Origin: Platanthera guangdongensis
Lineage: Eukaryota > Streptophyta > Magnoliopsida > Asparagales > Orchidaceae
Length of the DNA: 64,000 nt
Assembly (NCBI GenBank): GCA_039583875.1
Contig: CM077158.1
Span: 127,057,221 to 127,121,220, forward strand
Reading direction: 5' to 3'
The notes under the pieces were generated by a model, which made no database searches, was not told where the DNA came from, and saw nothing but the letters and a program-made list of their open reading frames with translations. Each line of letters begins with the position of its first letter. Within the stretch, counting starts at the first letter, position 1. Positions 21,462 to 31,857 of this stretch are shown piece by piece. A program made the position numbers and the translations under genes.

Positions 21462-21889
21462 GACTCGATCTTTTCCTCCTGATTCTGTGGGCCCTCTCTG
21501 TCCGCGAGGCTTGTTTATTCTTCTCGCGACCTGTCTTCTCAACTTGTTTCTTCCACCGCTTTCGCCCTGTTCGCGCGATTTCTTTCGCTCCTTATCGTTG
21601 CCCTTTGTGTGCGCGACCTCTTTGATTCCTCTTTCTTCTCGCCGCGACCAATTATTAAGTTGCCGCGACCTGTTCTTCTTGCCGCGACCTGTGCCTAGTC
21701 ACTGCGCCCTCCTTTTCAAGCCGCACCTCTTCCTATATCGTCGCGACTAGTTCTTTAGTTATCGCGACCTGTTCTTCTTGTCGCGACATGTGCCTAATCG
21801 CCGCGCCCTCATTTTCTAGCTGTGGCCTTCTATTTGTCGTCGCGACCTCTCCTTCTAGCCACAACTTGTTCTTCTCGCTGCTCTCTTCT
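21462..21889 (+). other. Leader of element F
   Basis: C/T-rich stretch with repeated CGCGACCT words (for example 21568, 21610, 21660-21680, 21740-21790, 21838). The same part of F2, at 54171-54637 on the minus strand, is similarly rich in CGCGGCTT/GCGACCTG words. ORFs here are open by composition and are not conserved as proteins between F and F2. Confidence 0.5.
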
Positions 21890-22500
21890 ATGGCACCCTC
21901 TGATATTCTGCTACCAACAATCCCGTTGCCGCTCCTCCTCCTACTGCTCCCACTACTTCGGGCAACCTTGGCACCGTTTCCAAAGCCATCGGTCCCAACT
22001 ACTCGGATTGGAGTGTCTCCTTCACCTTCCTCCTCCGCTCTCAATGCAAACATCATCATCTCACCGACGACCCTCCTCCGCATGATTCCCCTCTCTTTGA
22101 CGATTGGGATACCAGCGACGCTCTTGTCCGCACATGCCTAGATAACAACCTCTCTGATGAATGCCTATCTGTCATCCGTCATGATGAAACCGTAAAGGCT
22201 GCTTGGCTTCATCTCGCCGCTCTCACTCCAAGGGGGCTCAGACGTACCGCATCTATACTCTGTATGCGGAAATCTTTGCCCGCCCCTCCATGTCTCATGT
22301 TGCTGCTTACCAACAAGTTCAGGCTCTCGGAGCAGAAATTCTCCAAAATCGCCCCTTCTCTGCAAATCTTGCTGAGCAACACAAACACTTCCAAGAACTT
22401 CTGGTTGTGTGTTTTCTTCTGCGACTTCCTGAGTTGTATGACATGATCTGTCAACAAATCCTTGGCGAGGCGGAGTCTCCCACCTAGGATGCCACTACTG
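21890..22500 (+). pseudogene. gag: Copia element F gag
   Basis: An ATG at 21890 corresponds to the gag start of F2. The reading then shows SGNLGTVSK, NYSDWSVSFTFLLRSQ, HHLTDDPPP, DALVRT and LSDECL, and after a frameshift near 22225 YQQVQALGAEILQ, EQHKHFQELL and DMICQQILGEAES. Another frameshift near the start and a stop at 22485-22487 break it. Confidence 0.8.
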
Positions 22501-22538
22501 CCCACATTTCCGCTGTTATCTCTCTACTACAATGTCTG

Positions 22539-23001
22539 ATGTTATCCTCCACTCCTCAACCAGACAACTCCGCTCACCATATTCAGCGAAGTGGCTCTAG
22601 TGGCTGCCATCTTCCATCCAGCAAATGTGGTGCTTCCCGCTTTCTCTGCTCTCACTGTGGTTGTACCGGCCACATTGTTGATCGTTGTTGGAATAAGCAT
22701 CCTCATCTTCTACCATCTGAGACGCTTCCACTTCCTCTTCGAAGCAGTCCGCCTCCGTGGTCGCATATTCATGTAGTGCCCATGTCGCTATTCAAGGTAA
22801 ATGGCTGATAGACTCTGGTGCTCCCAATCATATGACCAGCAATCCACAATATTTTTCTCTCCTAGAACAGCATGATCGGTTGCCCCCGGTCCTTATTGTG
22901 GACGGCTCTCCCTCACCGGTCAATGGAACGGGAGTTGTTCAAGACACTCCATCTCTTCGCTTGAAGGACACCCTCTACGTGCCCAAGTTCACTTGCAACT
23001 T
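22539..23001 (+). pseudogene. pol: Copia element F zinc knuckle and protease
   Basis: The zinc knuckle reads CSHCGCTGHIVDRC (about 22650-22690). After a frameshift the protease motif LIDSGAPNHMT (about 22808-22840) keeps the catalytic Asp-Ser-Gly, followed by IVDGSPSPV and LKDTLYVPKF of the pre-integrase region. The frame is cut after FTCN at 23001 by element D and resumes at 39447. Confidence 0.82.
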
Positions 23002-24033
23002 TGATGGAGACAACGACCCCCAACATGTGGAAGATTATGACGACTTGCTCGCAGAGGATCCTTCTTCATCTCCAATGAAAGACTTGAGTCGCCATGGTGA
23101 TAGTGTGGGGCGTCGTAACAGCCTCCGCCAACGGTGTAAGACCACCTAATATTATTTTGTTGAATAATTTTAGTATTATTTGAATTTAATATGTTATTTG
23201 TTGTGAGCATTTTATCTTTTCATTTTGGGTTTGAAACATTAGAGTTTATTTTTTAATATTGGGCTGCATGTAGCCAAAGCAAGTTGTAAGCCTATATATA
23301 GGGATGTTATGTTTCATTTGAAGTTAGTTTAATGAATGATAATTTGAGAACCCTAAATTCCTCCTCCTCCTCCTTGAGTTCGGCCAGCGCTAGACTAGCC
23401 GCCACCTTCTCCTCTTTCTCACTCCCTCTCCTTCTCGACCAAGCCCTCGCCTCCACTCCAAACTTCCATCTTTCCTATCTCCAACCCCCTCTCTCTCACT
23501 CTCGGCCAAGACTTCCCCATCCGAGCCTCTCTTCCATACCCCAAGCCGGCTGGCCACCCAAACCCCAAGGTCGTGCAACCCTGTTCAAGGAGAAACCCGG
23601 TCATCCCACTCCCTTGGTGATCTGGCCAAGTGGTTGCAACAAGCATGCGTGGATCTCGGTAAAGGCGTGAAGAGATGAAGGAGGACGAGTTTCCTCTCTC
23701 TCCGGCAAAACTCCGGCGGAACCGCGGAAGAGCGATTCAAGTTAGATAATTGAAATCATCTATTCCGGTTTGGGTAACAAAAATCTCCACCTTTGTGTGA
23801 TTCCTTCCCTAGATAATTTTGTGGTGGATATTCTTGGCGTTGGATTTGGAATCATTGAATATTCGTGGTTACTTCGATTGTTTTGTGTTCATCTTAATTG
23901 ATTTAATTTTTGAAAATGCTTGGCGAACCTCGTAACTTTTTGTTGGGAGATATCTACCTTTTCTCGAATCGTACTTTTGGTAAATCTCTTTTGGTACAAC
24001 CTCGCTCACTCGGACCGGGTGGGTCCCTTTAGC
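23002..24033 (+). mobile_element. 5' LTR of chromovirus D, truncated
   Basis: It starts TGATGGAGACAAC and matches 38223 to about 39250 over its length, including the open tail frame ending CGGTGTAAGACCACCTAA at 23149, a TATA-like box and the shared CCTCGCTC...GGGTGGGTCCCTTTAGC end. The last about 190 bp of the LTR are missing at the junction with C1. The ORFs at 23332-23670 are low-complexity leader readings. Confidence 0.88.
23291..23300 (+). promoter_or_regulatory. TATA-like box of D 5' LTR
   Basis: CCTATATATA lies 290 bases into the LTR and is conserved in the 3' LTR (38511-38520). Confidence 0.6.
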
Positions 24034-25441
24034 ATAACATTATTGGAACTAAGTGGATATTTAGGAACAAGTTGAATGAGAATGGAGTCATCATAAAGAA
24101 TAAAGCTAGACTTGTTGCAAAGGGATATAGGCAGGAAGAAGGTATTGATTATGATCAAACCTTTGCTCCAGTAGCAAGACTAGAAGCAATAAGGATGTTC
24201 CTTGCCTATGCAACATATCAAGGATTTAAGGGATATCAAATGGATGTTAAGTCAGCTTTTCTGAATGGAAATCTGAAGGAAGAAGTCTATGTAGAGCAAC
24301 AATCAGGTTTTGTTGATTCTATCAAACCTAATTATGTTTATAGACTTAGGAAGGCTTTGTATGGGTTAAAATAAGCCCCAAGGGCTTGGTATGACACCCT
24401 GTCTAGTTTCCTCATTGAGAATAAATTCTCAAGGGGGAAAATAGACAAGACTGTATTCCTTAGGGAATCCAGAGGCAAGATTAACTTAGTCCAAATATAT
24501 GTAGATGACATAATATTTGGGTCTATAGAAAGTAGTCTTTGCAGAAATTTTGCAAAACTCAGGCAAGGACAATTTGAAATGAGCAGTATGGGGGAACTTA
24601 AGTTCTTCTTGGGTCTCCAAGTTAGACAGACTGAAGATGGATTATCCATATGCCAGTCTAAGTTCACCCTAGAGTTGATAAGGAAGTATGATATGGAATC
24701 ATCCACTAACATGAAAACTCCTATGGGGTCAAGCATGTCTCTAAGCAAAGATGATGCCGGGAAACCTGTAGATTAAAATTTGTATAGAGGGATAGTTGGC
24801 TCCCTACTATATTTGACTACTAGTAGACCAGATATCATGTATACTACATGTGTCTGTGCTAGGTACCAATCTTTCCCTAAAGAATCTCATTTGACAGCAG
24901 TCAAAAGAATTTTGAGATATCTTAAGGGCACACCTTATCTAGGCCTTTGGTACCCTAGGAATGGAGATTTTGTACTGACAGGTTATTCAAATGCAGATTT
25001 TGCAGGCTGCAAGGAAGATAGGAAGAGTACTACAGGAACCTGTCAATTTCTAGGTGGAAGGCTTGTGTCATGGAGTAGCAAGAAACAAACCAGTGTGGCT
25101 ATCTCCACAGCAGAGTCAGAGTATGTGGCTGCAGGAAGTTGATGTGCTCAACTTCTATGGATTCAACATCAGCTAGAAGATTATGGTATTCAAGTAATTA
25201 GTACACCTAGATTTTGTGATTCTACTAGTGTCATTTCTATTGCAAATAATACTGTCTCCCATAGTAGGACTAAGCACATAGAAATTAAATACCATTTTCT
25301 AAGAGAACATGTGGAAAAAGAAAACATTTCCCTAGAGTATGTTAAGACAGATAATCAGTTAGCTGATATGTTTACTAAGCCCTTAGATGAAACCAAATTC
25401 AATAAGTTTAAAATTGAATTAGAAATGATAAACTTAGAATA
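24034..25441 (+). pseudogene. pol: Sirevirus-type element C1 reverse transcriptase and RNase H
   Basis: Copia RT motifs appear in order: [35 protein letters not shown] followed by a stop where Gln is expected (24372-24374), APRAWYD, and the catalytic IYVDDIIFGS (about 24496-24525). The RNase H part has GYSNADFAGC, DRKSTTGTCQFLG and a late LADMFTKPLD. Stops also lie at 24774-24776 and 25140-25142. Gag, protease and integrase are missing because of the deletion at 24033/24034. Confidence 0.88.
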
Positions 25442-25891
25442 GTTTACAAAAATTGGCCAAGTAAAATAGTTTCGACACACAGAGTTGTCTGTGTCGACAC
25501 ATAGAAGTGGTGTCGATATTTCAGAGAAATGGTGTCGACACATGTAGGAAGTCTGTGTCGACACTTCAGAGAATTAGTGTGGACACATACAGTGTAGGTG
25601 TCGACACATCCTGGGTGGTGTCGGCACTTAGGATTTTCATAGAATTCGTCGAGTAGAGTCTCGACTAAGTGTCGAGCTAAGACATATAAGTGTCGACACA
25701 TATATTCTGTCGAATAAACTTGTGTCGAGACATAGTTGTTGAGACATTAGCTGTAAGTGTCGACACTTATCTACAGTGTCGACACATTTCAAGTATTTTG
25801 ACGCGCCTTTTCACCTTCAATTTTAGAAAGGTATAAATAGGTTTTCACCATTGTTTGTCGACACGCTCACCTTAGTTTCGAGACCAAACTT
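25442..25891. repeat. GTGTCGACAC array between pol and the extra ORF of C1
   Basis: About 14 GTGTCGACAC or near-identical words (for example at about 25496, 25538, 25556, 25597, 25693, 25758 and 25776) lie in the gap between the RNase H stop and the extra ORF. Minus-strand ORFs here (25355-25701) are readings of the array. Confidence 0.85.
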
Positions 25892-28735
25892 GTGTGTCGA
25901 CATCTCTCTTCTCTAAATTCAAAATTTCTTCAAACCCTAATAGCGCCCAAGCTAGAAGAGAACATTAATGAAGGATATGATCTCGTGCGACACGCCTTTG
26001 ATGATGCGGAACCAGAAATCCAAGGTGTGATAACCCTAATTGCAGATACTGGATTAGAGTATCTTGTATCAGAACCAATCAAGATCTGGAAGAAGGAGGT
26101 CCTTGAATTCTTGAGTGTAGCTACTCTTGATGAATCTGGACTCAAGATTAAGTCCAAAGTTCATGGGGAAAAGGTGAAGGTCTCCCATAAGAATCTAGGA
26201 AAAGTTCTACATCTCCCTAGAACTAAAGAAGAGGAAGATGTATCTGCATCAAAGACAAGGGAGGCACTGGCATGGTGTGGACTTGATTCAAGCCTGAAGA
26301 TAGGATCAGTTTTCAATAGGAAAGGCATGAACATGCAGGGCAAGTTTTTATCTAAGATAGTTGGCAAGGTAATACTGAGCAAGCCTGGTGGGCTTGATAG
26401 AATTTCAGCTCACATGTTCAGTTTGATGACAAGGATAATTTTCAAACTTAATGCTGATTGGTCTGCAGTCATGTTTGATAAGATAAAAGAGAGCCTGAAT
26501 AAACCCAATTTGGGTAGAATTCTGAGTTTATACTTAGCTGGCAGTATCCCTGAAGTGATGAACCAAGCTGCTGGTTCTAAGATAAACCACATGAGGAGAA
26601 TGGATGTAAGAATTTTCTCCAGGTGGGATAGAGTGTTGACGAAGGAAATGCCAACTCTAGAAAAGGACACACCTCAGAAGAAGAAGAAGAAGACAGTCAT
26701 TGTGTCTCAAGAATCCTCAAGTAGCTCAGAGGAGCAAGTGGTTTTTAGTTCTGATGATGGAGAAGATGACAATGCTGGAAAGTCACCAGCAAGATATGAA
26801 GATGCCCAGAGGCAGGTGAAGCTACCGCCAGCTAGCCCTATTCACCTGGATCCACTCCAGGGGGAGCCTCTATATGTGGATGAGCCAACTCAATTAGAGA
26901 GTGAAAGGGCTACCCAAACAATTCTAGTGGTAATCACTGAAGTTAATCAATTAAATTTCAATATTGAGGATGAAGTTTTGACTGAATCATTACTTGATGT
27001 TGATCAGCAAACCCAGATACATAGTCAACCACAGGATGTGGTCATGGAGGACACATCAGTTGTTGATAAAGAGGTATAAAATGCTCCTGAGATCAGAGAT
27101 TCTACAGTCCATCCTCAACAGGAGTTTACACTGGAAGAGCTATTTCCCGATCTTTTACAGACTAACTTAGAGGGAGAAAAAGCAGCTGTTGAGGGGGAGC
27201 AGGTAGATCTTCAGGGGGAGTAGGTTAGGTCTCAAGAGGAGACATCAAGAAAAGATGCTGAGGAACTACAAAGGACTGAGAAGGATTTACCTCCTAGTCC
27301 TAATGACAGGGTAGACATTGCTAGTACATCTGAATCTGAAGATGAAGAGGTTGCTAGAGCCAAGAAAAGGAAGTTACAAGTCCTCAAGAGAAGAAGTCAA
27401 AGCTACAAGAAAGCTTTACAAACAGTTGCTCCAGAACAAGCTCCAACAAATGATTATAGTTCTTTATTGGTGGCTTTGCAAATAAAACTGGATGAGCAAA
27501 GAAAAGCTATGAAAACTTATATGGATGAGCACCATAAGGAATTACAATTGTCCTTAGCTCAAGACTTCAAATCTATTAGATTTGAAGTTAATCAACATAA
27601 AAAGGAAATGACTGATTGTTTCTGTAAAGGAGGAAATGCAGTGGTCTATCTAGCTACTCATCAAGAGAATATCAAGAAACAGGTTGATGACATGGCTGTC
27701 AAACAAGGATATGTTCTTGAAAATCAGATCAGAATGAATGACAATTTAACTGAATCACATAATGTGATATTCATTGAAATGAAGAATCTTACAGCTGCTC
27801 AGACTGCAGCAAGTGCTACTGCCAAGGAAGAGTTTGATAAGCAACTACAAGAAAGCCTACATGCAGTTCACACTGCCATTGCAGATTCTCAAAAGATAAT
27901 TACTGACAAGCTACAAAGGCTAAAACCTTTTTATAAAGATGGAGTTAACTATTTGAATGCTCAAATCAGATTCCAGAAAGATGATCTTAGGGATCATATA
28001 GAGAGAGAAGTCATAAAGGGGGACAGGGTGCTAGTCAAAGCAGGCTCTGACCATGCTAAATGGATTTCTAACAGTATCAGAGCCACCCATGGATATCCAC
28101 CTTTATGTGATGATAATAATGTGGCAGAGTCTAGCATAAATCCTGCATATTTTGGAGGAGAGCAAGCTGAAGTGGCTCAAGTGATATATCCTCCTGCAGA
28201 TTTTGACATGATACATCAGGAGGTACAATCTATGTATAGTCCCCCTGAGGGTAATCAGAATGTTATTCTTGAGAAAGTTGTACAGCCTGTGCCAGAGGCA
28301 GTCCTAAAAGAACAAGAGGCCCAATTATCTAAGAAAAGGTTCAGAGAGCAGGCTGAATTAAGGCCAGACTTTGAGCAATGGAGCCCAACCTCTAGGAATA
28401 TCATATTAACTGCTTGGAAGGCTGCTAAGGATAATTTCCTAGAGAGGGGAAAATGGTATTCTGACCAGGAATGGAAAAAGCATGAAGCTAGGCAAGAGGC
28501 CATAGTACAATACAGAAGGAAGGAAAAATTAGGGAAGCTACCTCCTAATGCACAGGAGCCTAGCAAGTATTTCCCTAAGCCTTATCATTATTTTGAGAGA
28601 CAAAAGATTAGAGCTAAAGAACAGAAAAAGAAAGATCTTAAGGGAAAGAAGCCTGCTGATGACAATGAAGCTCCTGTTCAAGCAAAGATTCAATCTGGAA
28701 AGGGCATTGTTATCAAGGAACCAGAGCAGCCATAG
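25892..28735 (+). pseudogene. Extra ORF of Sirevirus-type element C1 (env-like position)
   Basis: One frame of about 947 codons runs from 25892 to 28735, interrupted only by a TAA at 27077-27079 and a TAG near 27222. The N-terminal part (about residues 40-260) shares spaced motifs with the extra ORFs of C2 and B, such as FLSKIVGKVILSK and LGRILSLYL against FLADIVRKVLLGK and FGRIIGIFL. A Ser/Glu-rich acidic tract, a KRKLQVLKRRSQSYKK basic tract (about 27367-27415), a long helix-rich part likely to form coiled coil, and a Lys-rich C-terminus follow. No signal peptide or clear membrane segment is seen, so an envelope role is not supported. The true start may lie downstream of 25892. Confidence 0.75.
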
Positions 28736-28987
28736 ATTAGGATTTTCTTAAGTTTACAACTCTGTAATCTATTACATTAAAATCAATGTAAACTTTTGGT
28801 TTATGAAACTATTGGAAGTTATAACAAAATAATGTTTGATCTGTTACATTTGTATTCTGTAATGATTGATTATACATGTTTGTTTATACATGTTTAGTAT
28901 TTACCCTGTCATTTAATATTGTTATACATCATATTGACTATTTATTATGTATGGTGTATATCATTGACTAAGTGTTATGACTTCTCC

Positions 28988-29001
28988 AAATAGGGGGAGA
29001 T
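28988..29001 (+). promoter_or_regulatory. Polypurine tract of C1
   Basis: AAATAGGGGGAGAT directly precedes the TGTTGGG start of the LTR. It primes plus-strand DNA synthesis. The same sequence type precedes C2's and B's LTRs. The stretch 28736-28987 before it is AT-rich untranslated sequence. Confidence 0.85.
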
Positions 29002-30948
29002 TGTTGGGTACATTGGAATATATGTACCAGATTTGAAGAATCCTCACCCTACTCAATGATATACATCAAGGTGTATTTGATGTGCTTTGAGTTTATTTGT
29101 GCAGGTTAAGTAACTGCAGGATTGAAGGGAAAGTTTCTAAGTCCATGTGTCGACACCTAGAAGAAAAGTGTCGACACTTAAGAAGGCTTGTGTCGACACA
29201 AGAAGAAAAGTGTCGACACTTGGAGTAATTGTGTCGACACCAGGAAGGAAGAGTCGACACCAGAAGAAAAGTGTCGACACATACAGGCAGTGTCAACACA
29301 CAGTGAAGAATTGTCTACATAATCAGTGTCGACACTTAGAGGCAGTGTCGACACCCAGAGAAACTTTGTCGACATCAAAAGTGTCGACACCAGGAGGGTA
29401 TGTCGACACTCAGCAAACTTCAACAAAGTTAAAGTACATGTGTCGACACAAAGGAGATGTGTCAACACTCAGCAAAGTTTCAACACATTAAGGCATGTGT
29501 CGACACAAAGGAGATGTGTCGACACTCAGCAAAGTTTCAACACATGAAGGCATGTGTCGACACAAAGGAGATGTGTCGACACTCAGCAAAGTTTCAACAC
29601 ATGAAGGCATGTGTCGACATAAAGAAGATATGTCGACACTTGGAAAGTTTCGACACAAGAAGATGTGTAGACACAAAAGAGTTGTGTCGACACACAGCAG
29701 AAATCAACTAAGTATTAAAGAAGAAGCACTTGTGTCAACACACTCAATCAGTGTCGACACATTCTACAGAAGGCTTGTGTCGACACACAGAATTAGTGTC
29801 GACACATTCTGAAGAAGCTGTATCGAGAAGCTGTTACAACAACACAAGGAGTTGTGTCGACACCATCCAGGCTAGTGTCGACACTTAGTCTACTTGTGTC
29901 GACACTTAGTCTATTTGTGTCGACATATAATGACTATCTTTCTCGACACATTCAGACAGTGACAGAGATTTCAAGAAGTGACTGGATGACTTGAAAGCTG
30001 CTATTTCAACCGGTCAACTGCAACTGTCAGAGCTGTCAGAAGGTTGTTAGAAACCGGATCAGTCGGTTACCTTGGAGGAAGACTATTTAAAGACCTTTCT
30101 CCTTCAACAGAAGAAATCATCAATGAATTGAAAAACAACACAAACAAAGAAAAAGACCTTCAACAGAAGATCTAAGAAGTTGGAGAGAGAGAGCTCCTTC
30201 TAAGAAGATCAGCTGTTGAACCAGGCTGAAACATAAGATTCAGATTGAGATCTGATTCTCAAGACAGAAGTTGATAGAAGATCATCTTCAGAGGAGACTC
30301 AACCCTACTGTGTTCTAATTCAAGAAGATTTGAAGAAAGCCAAGGGAGGTTGATCTCTGCAAAGTTCTTTCAAGAACTCATGAAGAAGCCAATCAACTCA
30401 TCTCTCTCTTTCAGAGTTATGGTTAAACACTTTGTAAACTTTATTTTCTGTAGGATCCTAAGGTATCTGAGCTGTAAACCTATTTTATAAAGGCTGAGGT
30501 AGGGCTATTGTGCCTGAGTGTAGGAGATTCTATTCTCTGAGTGTTTGCCTTTATTGAAGGCTGAGGTAGGGCTGTTTAGCCTGAGTGTAGGTCTTGGTGA
30601 AGACTGAGTGATAAGGCTTTGTGCCTGAGTTGTAGGAGTGGGGACACTCTAAGTTGTAGGAACCTGTTTGGGGTTCTGAGTTGTAAGATATGAGGATCTG
30701 AGAAGAAGTGGAGAAGTTAGGCTGAATCTAGTACACTACTAGATAGGCGAAGGGGGAAAGTGGATGTACCCAGACCTTGGGGAACCACTATAAATCCTGT
30801 GTGCACTCTGTGTATGTTTGATTGTATGGTTTCTGTGTTGTGATAATTGTAGAATTGCATTTACTGTACAGTATTTCTGCCTTTAAAGTTAAAAAGATAA
30901 AGGTCACCTATTCACCCCCCTCTAGGTGATTAGGCACTATTTCTTTCA
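29002..30948 (+). mobile_element. 3' LTR of C1
   Basis: It starts TGTTGGGTAC after the polypurine tract and ends CTATTTCTTTCA at 30948, where RNase H coding sequence of C2 follows directly. Length is 1947 bp. It contains a dense GTGTCGACAC array, a CTATTTAAAGACC promoter-like element near 30083, and the CTATTCACCCCCCTCTAGG motif near its 3' end. The 5' partner was deleted. Confidence 0.85.
29147..29945. repeat. GTGTCGACAC array in the C1 LTR
   Basis: About two dozen copies of the perfect 10-base palindrome or one-base variants, spaced about 12-60 bases. Between 29437 and 29664 they fall into a 57-bp higher-order repeat with starts at 29437, 29494, 29551 and 29608 (CATGTGTCGACACAAAG...). Because 57 is a multiple of three, the array gives long repetitive ORFs that are not genes. 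Confidence 0.9.
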
Positions 30949-31466
30949 TCCTACTCTAGGACTCCAGTATCCTACTGAGTAAGAATTTGAGTTAACTGGA
31001 TACTCAGATGCTGACATTGTTGGATGCAGGGTAGACAGAAAAAGTACCTTAGGGACTTGCCAGTTCCTTGGTATGAGATTAGTGTCTTAGTTTAGCAAAA
31101 AACAATCATCTGTGTCTACATCAACTGCTGAAGCAGAATATTTTGTAGCTGGCAGTTGCTGTTCCCAGATGCTGTGGATTCAAAACCAATTCTTGGACTA
31201 TGGGTTCAACTTAAATAATTCAACTCTATTATGTGATAACACAAGTGCTATATCCATAGCACAGAATCCAGTCCATCATAGTAGGACCAAACATATAGAC
31301 ATTAGGCATCATTTCATAAGAGAGTGTGTCGACAAAAAAAAATTAATCTTGTCTATATCTACACTGATTTACAAAGAGCAGATATTTTCACCAAACCCCT
31401 GGATGAAAGAAATCACTTATTCTTTGTAAATCAGCTTGGTATGATAAATAGAGAAGACATAAATTG
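30949..31466 (+). pseudogene. pol: Sirevirus-type element C2 RNase H
   Basis: Motifs ELTGYSDADIVGC, DRKSTLGTCQFLGMRL, AEAEYFVAGS, LLCDNTSAISIAQNPVHHSRTKHIDIRHHFIRE and a C-terminal NQLGMINRED define copia RNase H, closely related to that of B (56227-55790 minus). A stop sits at 31088-31090 and a frameshift lies near 31340. C1 is inserted at its left edge. Confidence 0.85.
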
Positions 31467-31830
31467 ATTTTTGTCTGCAGTCGTCGAATTTTTCAAAGTT
31501 CGTCGAACGAAGATCGACGAACTGTGAAAGGTTCTAGGGATAATCGTCTAACGGAGATCGACGAATTCTCTGTGAGTGAAGTTATTTTCGTCGAATGGAT
31601 ATCGACGAATCTGCTTTAGAAAATTTTCGTCGAACAGAGCTAGACGAAATATTTTCAAATCTTCAGACTAAGATCGATGAATTTTTTAACTACAAAATAT
31701 TTCGTCGACCTTAGATCGAAGAATTCTTTAATTATCGCTGAACGGAATTTGTCGATTCATATTATGAAAAATCTTATAACTAGGTTTTTCTTCGACCACC
31801 GTCTGTCGCTTTCAGTTCCATTGCACTTGA
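31467..31830. repeat. TTCGTCGA/TCGACGAA array between pol and the extra ORF of C2
   Basis: TCGTCGAA and TCGACGAA words alternate at about 20-30 base spacing (31482, 31500, 31516, 31545, 31558, 31589, 31602, 31626 and on). The same array lies at the same place in B (55540-55780). It corresponds in position to C1's GTGTCGACAC array. Confidence 0.85.
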
Positions 31831-31834
31831 TCTC

Positions 31835-31849
31835 TCTTGTTTGTTGCAG
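31835..31849 (+). promoter_or_regulatory. Splice-acceptor-like site before the C2 extra ORF
   Basis: CTTGTTTGTTGCAG ends at 31849, eight bases before the ATG at 31858. Element B has the same arrangement (TTGTCTCTCTTGCAG before ATG at 55396 minus). A pyrimidine-rich tract followed by CAG suggests the extra ORF could be translated from a spliced subgenomic RNA. This is inference. Confidence 0.45.
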
Positions 31850-31857
31850 GCGCACTC

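Noticed and set aside
23332..23670. 112-codon Ser/Leu/Pro-rich ORF, also present at 38564-38896
   Set aside because: Open in both LTR copies because the leader is CT-rich; it is part of the LTR repeat and shows no domain.
25892..28735. True envelope protein
   Set aside because: The position is env-like, but no signal peptide, furin-like site or membrane anchor can be seen. I kept it as an extra ORF of unknown function.
29326..29812. Repetitive ORFs with MCRH/CVDT repeats
   Set aside because: Open only because the 57-bp repeat is a multiple of three; the same array is open on the other strand as well.
29147..29945. CRISPR-like array of regular repeats and spacers
   Set aside because: The repeats are 10-base palindromes at uneven spacing in a plant LTR, with no cas genes; the unit is far too short for CRISPR.
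31171..31466. GTGTCGAC at 31326 as part of a palindrome array
   Set aside because: It is a single word inside conserved RNase H coding sequence (RECVDK) and not repeated there.
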